From assembly GCF_031569985.1 (NCBI RefSeq), contig NZ_JAMQKA010000009.1, positions 1 to 64,000 on the forward strand: a stretch of DNA of 64,000 bases, written 5' to 3'. This document shows, piece after piece, positions 1 to 6,734 of this stretch. The first letter of the stretch is position 1. Each line of letters begins with the position of its first letter. Origin of the DNA: JAMQKA01 sp031569985 (GTDB lineage: Bacteria; Bacteroidota; Rhodothermia; Balneolales; Balneolaceae). Under the pieces are notes generated by a model. That model ran no database searches. It was given only the letters and a program-made list of their open reading frames with translations, and had not been told where the DNA came from. Both the position numbers and the translations under genes were made by a program.

Positions 1-64
1 ACGATTTTCTTCGCTGAGTTGGGTGTATTCTTGCATAAGCAACACGAATATAACCCGCTTGGCC

Positions 65-96
65 GAAGACCTCAGGGGCGCGCCCCTGAGGTCTTC
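65..96. repeat. Perfect 32-bp palindrome
   Basis: The two 16-base arms (GAAGACCTCAGGGGCG and its exact reverse complement) abut with no loop. As RNA this would be a very stable, GC-rich hairpin lying 20 bases before the TTG start of the transporter gene. There is no clear U-tract after it, so it is either an unusual terminator for a gene left of the window or a protein-binding palindrome. Confidence 0.6.
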
Positions 97-116
97 CTAC
101 GTGTTGCACTTATTAC

Positions 117-1439
117 TTGAACTCAGGTTTTAAAATATCACTTTTTTTATTAACCCTGTCGTTTTTGGGATGCTCCCAAGATACATCTTATCCCAATCGA
201 CCAATTTCTTTGATATGTCCCTGGTCGGCTGGCGGGGGGACAGACCGGGTATCCCGGCAGATCGCCTCACAACTGGAACGAGAGCTGGGAGTGCCCGTTA
301 ATGTCATAAATGCAACCGGTGGAGGCGGAGTTACAGGCCATACACGGGGTGCATTGGCACGGCCAAATGGATACAATATGACGATGGTCACTGCCGAGAT
401 CAACATGCTCCACTGGCGGGGACTGACGAATATCACCTTCCAGGATTACCGTCCCCTGATGAAGGTAAACCGCGATAATGCCGCTCTTTTTGTCCGTGCC
501 GATGCACCGTGGGAGAGCCTTGAAGAACTGGAAGCCGCCATAGCTGAAAACCCGGGGAAGCTTCAGGCCTCGGGGACTGCCTTTGGAGGGGTGTGGCATG
601 TGAGCCTGGCGGGATGGCTGCTGGAGGCGGGACTCCCTGCCGATGCGGTCACATGGATCTCAATCAACGGCTCGGCGCCTTCCCTTCAGGAGTTGACGGC
701 CGGCGGGGTGGATATGGTATCCTGTAGTTTTCCGGAGGCCAGATCACTGTATGAGGCCGGGGAAATTCGCAGCCTGGGTGTGATGGCGGAAGAGAGGTTG
801 GAAGATCATCCCGAAATCCCAACCTTCAAAGAACAGGGATACGACTGGAGCAATCAGACGTGGCGGGGGCTGGCCGTGCCCAATGGGGTTCCGGACGAGC
901 GGTATAACAGGTTGTTGGATGCCGTCAATGAAGTTGTTCACAGTGAGGAGTACCGGAATTTTTTGGAGACCTCCGGTTTTGGAGGAGGAGTTGAGCCACC
1001 CAAAGAATTTCTTTCATCATTGAAGGAAGAAAACCAGAAGTATGGCGAGATATTTAACAGTGCAGCGTTTGAGTCGGTAGTCTCCCAGCGGTACGGGCCG
1101 ATGTTGTTTCCATACATCCTGATGGGATTAATGGGACTGGCTCTTTTGGGGATCGTGGTCAGCGGGAATCTGCAGCAGGCGGAATCGGCTGAGAAGATAA
1201 CGGCTGTTGACTTCCGGCGTACGGCGTGGGTGTTGGGATCAATTATCCTGTACCTGCTTATCGCCGAGTATCTTGGATTTATTCTTTCCGCTGCCCTGAT
1301 ACTGGGCCTGCTGATGTGGCAATTCCGGGTCAACTGGAAAACGGCACTGCTGGTCATACTGATCACCGTACCTCTAATATATCAACTGTTTGCAGTATAC
1401 CTGCGGGTGCCGTTGCCGTGGGGACTGCTGGGATGGTAA
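117..1439 (+). CDS. TctC-TctB fusion: tethered solute-binding protein of a tripartite tricarboxylate transporter
   Basis: The first ~320 residues are a TctC-family periplasmic binding protein: the start RPISLICPWSAGGGTD and the conserved IPTFKEQGYD segment are typical. The last ~115 residues form about four hydrophobic helices (roughly 328-348, 368-386, 388-405, 408-426) of the small TctB type. These two subunits are normally separate. The N-terminus is lipoprotein-like (Cys19 in SFLGC). The start is TTG at 117; an in-frame stop at 87-89 rules out a much earlier start. The TctA permease gene begins 11 bases downstream, so the two are an operon and together form a complete transporter. Known TctABC substrates are citrate and other carboxylates, and some family members take sugar acids or aromatic acids. 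The substrate here cannot be read from sequence, but the neighbouring glycan locus makes a sugar acid plausible. Confidence 0.85.
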   Translation: MNSGFKISLFLLTLSFLGCSQDTSYPNRPISLICPWSAGGGTDRVSRQIASQLERELGVPVNVINATGGGGVTGHTRGALARPNGYNMTMVTAEINMLHWRGLTNITFQDYRPLMKVNRDNAALFVRADAPWESLEELEAAIAENPGKLQASGTAFGGVWHVSLAGWLLEAGLPADAVTWISINGSAPSLQELTAGGVDMVSCSFPEARSLYEAGEIRSLGVMAEERLEDHPEIPTFKEQGYDWSNQTWRGLAVPNGVPDERYNRLLDAVNEVVHSEEYRNFLETSGFGGGVEPPKEFLSSLKEENQKYGEIFNSAAFESVVSQRYGPMLFPYILMGLMGLALLGIVVSGNLQQAESAEKITAVDFRRTAWVLGSIILYLLIAEYLGFILSAALILGLLMWQFRVNWKTALLVILITVPLIYQLFAVYLRVPLPWGLLGW

Positions 1440-1450
1440 ACCGTTAGATT

Positions 1451-2995
1451 ATGATTGAAGCAATATACGAGGCTCTGCAACTGGTATTGTTTTCACCATC
1501 AATATGGCTGGTAATCCTGCTTTCCGCGGTATACGGTATTTTTCTAGGGGCCATCCCGGGATTGACGGCAACTATGGCAGTGGCCCTGTTCGTGCCCATC
1601 ACCTATTGGATGGATCCTATCCCTGCTCTGGCCGCAATTGCTACTATGACTGCCTGTGCTATCTTTGCTGGCGACATTCCCACCACGCTTTTGCGGATAC
1701 CCGGTACCCCGGCTTCGGCAGCCTATGTGGATGACGCCTACGCCTTCACCCAGAGAGGAGAAGCAGGAAAAGCGCTGGGTGCGGCGCTGACCGGCAGTGT
1801 ATTTGGCGGCCTTTTTGGGGCAATAATCCTGATGCTTCTGGGGCAACAGCTGGCCCGGGTCGCTACCATGTTTAGCGTTGTTGAATATTTCTGGCTCTAC
1901 CTGCTGGGACTTAGTTCCGCGGTAGTGGTCTCGCGTGGACCTGTTTTAAAAGCGTTGCTCGGTCTGTTGATTGGACTGCTGCTCGCTACGGTTGGGCTCA
2001 GCGCGGTTCATACCGAGGCTCGTTTCACCTTTGGCTTCCCTCAATTGTACCAGGGGATCAGCTTTATTCCTGCTATGATAGGCCTGTTTGGACTCTCGGA
2101 AGTAATTCGAAACGCGATCAATCTGGGGAACCAGCCCTCATTAGATTCTCTTCCTGATGAAAAGACAGATCAATCGGGAAGGGACACATTTTTCAGGCGA
2201 AGGATTATGAATCCTATACTGGGGGTATTTAAGAAGCCGTTCGAGTTACTGGCCAGCCGGAAGCGGGATTTCTTTCGTTCCGGTATAATAGGATCCGTGA
2301 TCGGTATGCTGCCGGGAGCGGGTGCAGACATGGGCTCCTGGATTTCACTGGCGGCCTCCAAGCGGTCCAGCAGCAACCCGGACCAATACGGTAAAGGTTC
2401 GCTCAAAGGCATTACAGATGCCACTACTGCCAACAATTCGGCACTGGCCGGAACCTGGATTCCCGCCCTGGTCTTCGGCATCCCGGGCGACTCCATCACG
2501 GCTATTGTAATCGGGGTCCTGTTAATGAAAAATCTCAATCCCGGGCCCGACATTTTTATCGACCAGCCGGTCTTGGTCTACAGCATATACCTTGCGTTTA
2601 TCCTGGCCAATATCGCGCTTCTCGTTGTAGGATATGTTGCCATAAAAACGGGCAGATTTGTCTTCAAAATACCTCAGAAGGTTCTTCTGCCGCTGATCCT
2701 TATATTTTGTATTATCGGCTCCTATGCTATCCAGGGTAGTTATTTTGATGTGGGGATCATGCTTTTTATGGGATTCCTGGGATTTGTATTGGAGCGCTGG
2801 GAGATCCCATTAGGTCCTGTGGTCCTGGGCATTATCCTGGGAGGCCCTGTCGAAGAACGCTTTATCCAGACCCTGACCGGCTCCGAAGGGATTATCCTAC
2901 CTTTTTTCAATCGACCTATAGCCGCTGTATTAGGCGTTGGTTTTCTGATATTGTGGATCTGGACAACCTGGAGAAATATAAAAAAGAGTAACTAG
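1451..2995 (+). CDS. tctA: Tripartite tricarboxylate transporter permease TctA
   Basis: This 514-residue polytopic inner-membrane protein has the normal length for TctA. Family hallmarks are the N-terminal GAIPGLTATMAVALFVP segment, the repeated GxxPGAGADMGSW motif near residue 285 and the NNSALAGTWIPALVFGIPG stretch near residue 330. It forms the ion-coupled channel for the solute delivered by the fused binding protein encoded just upstream. The gap between the genes is 11 bases, so translation is probably coupled. The assignment to the family is secure; the substrate is unknown. Confidence 0.92.
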   Translation: MIEAIYEALQLVLFSPSIWLVILLSAVYGIFLGAIPGLTATMAVALFVPITYWMDPIPALAAIATMTACAIFAGDIPTTLLRIPGTPASAAYVDDAYAFTQRGEAGKALGAALTGSVFGGLFGAIILMLLGQQLARVATMFSVVEYFWLYLLGLSSAVVVSRGPVLKALLGLLIGLLLATVGLSAVHTEARFTFGFPQLYQGISFIPAMIGLFGLSEVIRNAINLGNQPSLDSLPDEKTDQSGRDTFFRRRIMNPILGVFKKPFELLASRKRDFFRSGIIGSVIGMLPGAGADMGSWISLAASKRSSSNPDQYGKGSLKGITDATTANNSALAGTWIPALVFGIPGDSITAIVIGVLLMKNLNPGPDIFIDQPVLVYSIYLAFILANIALLVVGYVAIKTGRFVFKIPQKVLLPLILIFCIIGSYAIQGSYFDVGIMLFMGFLGFVLERWEIPLGPVVLGIILGGPVEERFIQTLTGSEGIILPFFNRPIAAVLGVGFLILWIWTTWRNIKKSN

Positions 2996-3004
2996 TGTAA
3001 TAAT

Positions 3005-3026
3005 TAATTAGTTCTCAAACTAATTA
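3005..3026. terminator. AT-rich inverted repeat after tctA
   Basis: TAATTAGTT and AACTAATTA form a 9-bp stem with a 4-base loop 10 bases after the tctA stop. It is AT-rich and has no T-run, so termination activity is uncertain. Confidence 0.25.
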
Positions 3027-3042
3027 CCTCGTATTGTCAGTA

Positions 3043-3141
3043 ATGGCACGAACAACACAACCGATAATAGTGAGTGATTCCAAGCGTCGGGAGTTGCTGG
3101 TTATGAGTCGCTCGCAAAACTGGTCTACTCCTCATGACTGA
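3043..3141 (+). pseudogene. Possible N-terminal remnant of an IS630-type transposase
   Basis: From the ATG at 3043 the reading frame gives MARTTQPIIVSDSKRRELL followed by VMSRSQ, then runs to a stop at 3139-3141. This resembles the extreme N-terminus of IS630-family transposases (MARxxxPIxLxxxERxxLxxxxRS). It continues in a shifted frame for only a few residues. No terminal repeats or catalytic domain remain. It sits directly before a restriction-enzyme remnant, consistent with a rearranged accessory spot. The call rests on a short match from memory and is tentative. Confidence 0.3.
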
Positions 3142-3172
3142 ATCAAACTGAGATCTGACGGTCACGGATCTG

Positions 3173-3314
3173 GAAAAAGCAACAGCGTCGCATCGCGGAC
3201 GTAAAGGTCACCATCGAAAAGGAGTTGGATAACATCCTTCCTGATCAATATGATCGCCAACTATTCGCCCAGACGTGTAATGAGGTGTTTGATCATGTGT
3301 GGCAGCGGTATTGA
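3173..3314 (+). pseudogene. C-terminal remnant of type I restriction subunit HsdR
   Basis: An open frame ending at the TGA at 3312-3314 reads RRIADVKVTIEKELDNILP, then DQYDRQLFAQTCNEVFDHVW. This matches the helical C-terminal tail of HsdR proteins, which ends in a YxxxLFxxKCxxVFxHVY-like motif. Only about 45 residues survive; the helicase and nuclease domains are absent. It indicates that a restriction-modification locus once lay here. It is followed within four bases by the stop of the oppositely oriented membrane-protein gene. Confidence 0.45.
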
Positions 3315-3317
3315 AGG

Positions 3318-4043
3318 TTAGCTATGTAAAAGTTCTTTACTTAGCTCTTCCATTGACGACTGGTGGCATGCGGAAGGCCACTTGGAACGTACTTTCGAAA
3401 CTAATTGCTGCTGGAGATCTGGGCTACCAACCTTCATTGTCTCTGACTCTACAGCAGAAGCTCTTCGATATTCAACCTTCTTCCTCTCGGTAACATCAGC
3501 TCGGAATATGTCTCCCTTTGTGAACCATCCTGTTCCACTATCGACCTTTATTAATTCATCTGAAAGAGTAAACCTAATGAGTCCGATACCCGAAAAATCC
3601 TCATCACTCTGAGTGTGGTCTCCTTGCCAGAAATAATATAGATCGTCTTTGGTTGAATTAAGCGCAGCTGCTATACTCCAGAAGCGGGCCCATCTTAAGC
3701 CTTCATCTGTAAAAGCCTGACCTTCGAGCTTGACTTGCTGTTCTGATTCCACATAAAATATATGCACAAATCCTATCGCTTTTTCTCCCTCCTTAAGAAT
3801 TAATTGCCACCAGTCACCCTCGATTTCTTTAATAGTATTCATATTGCTCTGGCCGAACCAATCTGTTGATTTAAAAAGACCTATGACAGCTGCAACTAGT
3901 TCAATGATCAGAGCAGTGAAAAGAACATCCAGATATTTATCACTTATGTTTAGACCACCTGTTATACCAAGCAAAGCTACAACTGCTGTAGCCACAAATA
4001 TAGCAAGTACCGAGTAAAACAGTACCGGGCGTCCATATTTCAT
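3318..4043 (-). CDS. Two-helix membrane protein with C-terminal beta-rich domain, Cap15-like
   Basis: The 241-residue protein has two N-terminal membrane helices (about residues 8-28 and 39-57). A soluble domain follows, opening with IEGDWWQLI and continuing as alternating beta strands (GFVHIFYV, VKLEGQAFT, LYYFWQGD, GIGLIRFTL, RADVTERKK). This 2TM plus beta-barrel layout is that of the SMODS-associated 2TM-beta effectors (Cap15) of CBASS antiphage systems, where a cyclic nucleotide bound to the barrel drives membrane disruption. No cyclase gene is next to it, so it would be an orphan effector or a relative with another job. It lies in a scar containing restriction and transposase remnants. 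The architecture is visible; the family assignment is inferred. Confidence 0.45.
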   Translation of the reverse strand: MKYGRPVLFYSVLAIFVATAVVALLGITGGLNISDKYLDVLFTALIIELVAAVIGLFKSTDWFGQSNMNTIKEIEGDWWQLILKEGEKAIGFVHIFYVESEQQVKLEGQAFTDEGLRWARFWSIAAALNSTKDDLYYFWQGDHTQSDEDFSGIGLIRFTLSDELIKVDSGTGWFTKGDIFRADVTERKKVEYRRASAVESETMKVGSPDLQQQLVSKVRSKWPSACHQSSMEELSKELLHS

Positions 4044-4317
4044 AATTGTCCTCTCTCTTTTCAGTTACATAAGATTCTATTTTCTAATACCATCCCGAAA
4101 TTTCACAGTTGACTAATTTTCAGAAGATCTCCAATCAATACTGATTACAATTCAGATCCTTTCAAACTCCCAAATTCAACATATTATAAATCTGAATATT
4201 TTTCTAGGTTTCGCCTTGTTAACTCTTTAATGATCTAAACGACTTATCCCGGGAGACAACACGTTTTTGTAGGGGAATACCAAGATAATTTATCTGAAAG
4301 ATTATTTTAAAAAGAAT

Positions 4318-4348
4318 TGTCACGGAGAACCTCATCACGATTGTCATA
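4318..4348 (+). promoter_or_regulatory. Candidate ECF-sigma-dependent promoter, copy 1
   Basis: TGTCACGG, one base, GAA, 11 bases, then TTGTCATA. The same blocks with identical spacing (23 bases from block start to block start) recur at 5523-5553 upstream of the FecR gene. Two well-conserved boxes at fixed spacing upstream of a sigma/anti-sigma pair fit autoregulated ECF promoters. The box-to-function link is inferred. Confidence 0.5.
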
Positions 4349-4443
4349 ATTTATCATAGACATAAAAGTCCATAAAATATTTGCCTAGAGGCATATTTTT
4401 AGAGAAGGGTATAGATCTGGTTTTTTAACACCAATACTTACTA

Positions 4444-4510
4444 TTGGAAGTGATTTTTCCCCTAATTTCCCTAAGTCCAACTTCCAACCCCTTGGTTGGG
4501 ATTGGAAGTT
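4444..4510 (+). promoter_or_regulatory. Possible attenuator: mutually exclusive hairpins in the sigma-factor leader
   Basis: ACTTCCAA at 4480-4487 can pair either with TTGGAAGT at 4444-4451 or with TTGGAAGT at 4502-4509. The second pairing extends to a 13-bp stem with one mismatch (4479-4491 with 4498-4510) and is followed by TTTT-type sequence, so it is terminator-like. The first would be its antiterminator. A regulatory role is inferred. Confidence 0.35.
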
Positions 4511-4725
4511 TTAGAAGGTCCGTTTTTGTAAATGTAAAATTTATTCACTGCTAACGCAGGAATAGGGATAGGTAAAATAGATTAAGTAAATTAACCGATT
4601 TAAGAAGTGTATCTAGAGTATATATTTAAACTTTGTTTAAAAAATGAACAACTTGGTTTTAAAGTGTCAGGGGAATTTAAATTAATGTAAGATTTCAAAG
4701 ATCTTTAAAAGAGTCTAGGGAATAG

Positions 4726-5301
4726 ATGAGTGACAAGTTATTATTCAGAAAAATAAAAAATGGGGATGAGGAGGCTTTTGAGGAGCTGTTTAATAAATAT
4801 TATGAACCATTGGTTCGGTTTGTATGGGGGTATGTCAAATCAGAAGCGATCGCAGAAGAAATAGTCCAAGAATTATTTATGAAGGTTTGGAATATAAGTT
4901 CAACTTTGACAATTCAGAGATCGGTTAAATCATACATATATAGTGCCGGTCGAAATATGAGCCTGAATTACTTGAAGCATCAGAATACACAACAAGAGTG
5001 GGAAAAAGAAAAAAAAGCCCTACATGAGAATCGACCGCTCGAGGCCAAATTAGACGACAGTCTGCACAACAAAATGATGCTCGAGAAAGTTGAGGAAGCT
5101 ATTCAAAATCTACCGGAGAGACGCAGGCTAATATTCATCCTTAGTCGGCATAAAGATATGACATATAAGGAGATCGCTGATTTTTTAGATATTTCAGAAA
5201 ATACCGTGGACACGCAGATTAGAAGAGTATTAGCTTCTTTAAGAGAACGCTTTTCCGACTTATTGATCTACTTACTTGCATTTTTTAGTCTCATCATCTG
5301 A
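4726..5301 (+). CDS. RNA polymerase ECF sigma factor, FecI-like
   Basis: This 191-residue sigma-70 family protein has only regions 2 and 4. Region 2 spans about residues 10-75, with FNKYYEPLVRFVWGYV and AEEIVQELFMKVW. Region 4 spans about residues 120-175, with LPERRRLIFILSRHKDMTYKEIAD and the helix-turn-helix ISENTVDTQIRRVL. The hydrophobic tail LLIYLLAFFSLII is common in Bacteroidota ECF factors of SusCD loci. The FecR anti-sigma gene follows after about 300 bases. By family precedent, FecR holds this factor until the STN domain of the SusC receptor signals substrate binding; it then transcribes the locus. A matching promoter motif lies far upstream and again before FecR. Confidence 0.93.
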   Translation: MSDKLLFRKIKNGDEEAFEELFNKYYEPLVRFVWGYVKSEAIAEEIVQELFMKVWNISSTLTIQRSVKSYIYSAGRNMSLNYLKHQNTQQEWEKEKKALHENRPLEAKLDDSLHNKMMLEKVEEAIQNLPERRRLIFILSRHKDMTYKEIADFLDISENTVDTQIRRVLASLRERFSDLLIYLLAFFSLII

Positions 5302-5609
5302 ATCTACAAAGCATAAGACTTCAAAAATCGTTTTAGTGGGAAAACTGGGAATAATTGTTCCATTTATAATTTAAAATGAACTAGCGGGCAATTAGTTTCT
5401 CAGCATTGCTTTTAACGATAGCTGAGTAGCCTTTCTATCATACTTCCAGGGTTTATACTTCAACTACAGTATAGATTACACTCACACTAAGTATTAATAA
5501 GGGAAAGTTTTTTCAAAATAGCTGTCACGGTGAAACTATTTATAGTTGTCATATTAGTAAGAACTCAGGAAATGAATAATTGTAACATACTACTTAACCA
5601 TTAATAATC
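5302..5609 (+). other. Intergenic spacer between sigma and FecR genes
   Basis: A 308-base gap without a gene. The only structured signal is the second candidate ECF promoter at 5523-5553, about 57 bases before the GTG start of FecR. It suggests FecR-SusC-SusD form a separate transcript from the sigma gene. Confidence 0.5.
5523..5553 (+). promoter_or_regulatory. Candidate ECF-sigma-dependent promoter, copy 2
   Basis: TGTCACGG at 5523-5530, GAA at 5532-5534 and TTGTCATA at 5546-5553. Bases and spacing match those of the copy at 4318-4348. The position 57 bases before the FecR start is appropriate for a promoter. Confidence 0.55.
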
Positions 5610-6719
5610 GTGAGCTTAGATAATAAATATCCTAAAGAGATCAAGCGATATGTATCTGGAGAGTACTCCCCTCAGGATGAAGAGTTTGTACATGAGTGGC
5701 TTGAAGAAGATCCTGCCAGAAAAGAAGTGTTGAAAGAGCTTCAAAACCTTTGGGAGATATCTGGAAGGGTATTGGAGTTGGGGAATAAGGGCCGCGCGTG
5801 GAGTAATATCAAGGATCAGATAAAAAAAGAGAAGAAAACTGCTACTCAACAGTCGAAACCGTTTCCCAGAAATATTAATAGAAGTGGCTCTAGCAAATTA
5901 AACATTTTTTTCCAGGCGGCAGCTATACTGTTAGTCGTTGCGGGGGCCTACGGTTTCTATCTTTACTCGATATCCTCGAATACACCTGCTCAAACCAAGG
6001 AAGAGATCGTTTTAAATACTATTAAATCCGAAGATGATGAGCGGGTTGTTGTTCATATTAAAGATGGTTCAAGGGTAATCCTTAATAGTTCCAGCCAAAT
6101 TCAATATAGGGATGATTACGGAAATTCGTCCCGGGACATCTATTTGCAGGGTGAGGCTTATTTTGAGGTTAACCATGATCATTCAGCTCCTTTCGTGGTT
6201 CATGCCAAAGATGCCATCATAGAAGATATTGGTACAAAATTTAATGTGAATGCTAATAAAGAAGGTGCAGGCACGGAAGTGGTAGTATCTGAGGGGAAAG
6301 TTAGGGTATCGCCACATGTTCGGGATAGTAGAGGTGATAGCACTTATGATAAATCCACCTCATCAGTAATTGTATCTGAAGGGCAAAAAGTAAGTGTCAA
6401 AAATAATCCGGATAATTTAATTGTGGAAAGGGCAGATTTATACCAGGCGTTGGCTTGGTTGCAAGACCGCTTGATATTCGATGATGAACCTCTCAGGCAA
6501 GTCATTGAACAGCTTCAGAATCATTATGGTATTTCCGTTCAGGTCGCAGACTCCTCTCTTTTCAATAAGTATATAACCGGCTCCTTTCAAGATGAAAGTG
6601 TAGAAAATGTTGCTAAAGTACTCGCTATATCAATGGATGCGAGTTATAGTTTGAAAGACAGTACGCTTCAATTTTTTATTGAGCAACAAAAAATTAATCA
6701 CTTCAATAACAATAGATAA
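5610..6719 (+). CDS. FecR-family anti-sigma factor
   Basis: The 369-residue inner-membrane protein has a cytoplasmic N-terminal part (1-95) that would bind the sigma factor, one membrane helix (about 98-120, QAAAILLVVAGAYGFYLY) and a periplasmic FecR domain (VHIKDGSRVILNSSSQIQY, then GEAYFEV and PFVVHAKDAIIEDIGTKFNV). It ends in a DUF4974 domain (WLQDRLIFDDEPLRQVIEQL) that contacts the receptor's STN domain in this family. The start is GTG at 5610 without a strong ribosome-binding site, as is usual in this group. The SusC gene begins 15 bases after its stop. It should relay occupancy of the outer-membrane receptor to the ECF factor upstream. Confidence 0.93.
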   Translation: MSLDNKYPKEIKRYVSGEYSPQDEEFVHEWLEEDPARKEVLKELQNLWEISGRVLELGNKGRAWSNIKDQIKKEKKTATQQSKPFPRNINRSGSSKLNIFFQAAAILLVVAGAYGFYLYSISSNTPAQTKEEIVLNTIKSEDDERVVVHIKDGSRVILNSSSQIQYRDDYGNSSRDIYLQGEAYFEVNHDHSAPFVVHAKDAIIEDIGTKFNVNANKEGAGTEVVVSEGKVRVSPHVRDSRGDSTYDKSTSSVIVSEGQKVSVKNNPDNLIVERADLYQALAWLQDRLIFDDEPLRQVIEQLQNHYGISVQVADSSLFNKYITGSFQDESVENVAKVLAISMDASYSLKDSTLQFFIEQQKINHFNNNR

Positions 6720-6734
6720 CCACAGGGTAGAACT

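Larger units (their letters stand above)
4044..4725. other. Long AT-rich intergenic region, divergent promoters and sigma-factor leader
   Basis: No gene is seen. The stretch separates the membrane protein (leftward) from the ECF sigma gene (rightward). It holds a candidate ECF promoter at 4318-4348, an imperfect hairpin at about 4376-4403 and a set of alternative inverted repeats at 4444-4510. If the promoter is real, the sigma-factor mRNA has a leader of roughly 375 bases. Confidence 0.5.
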
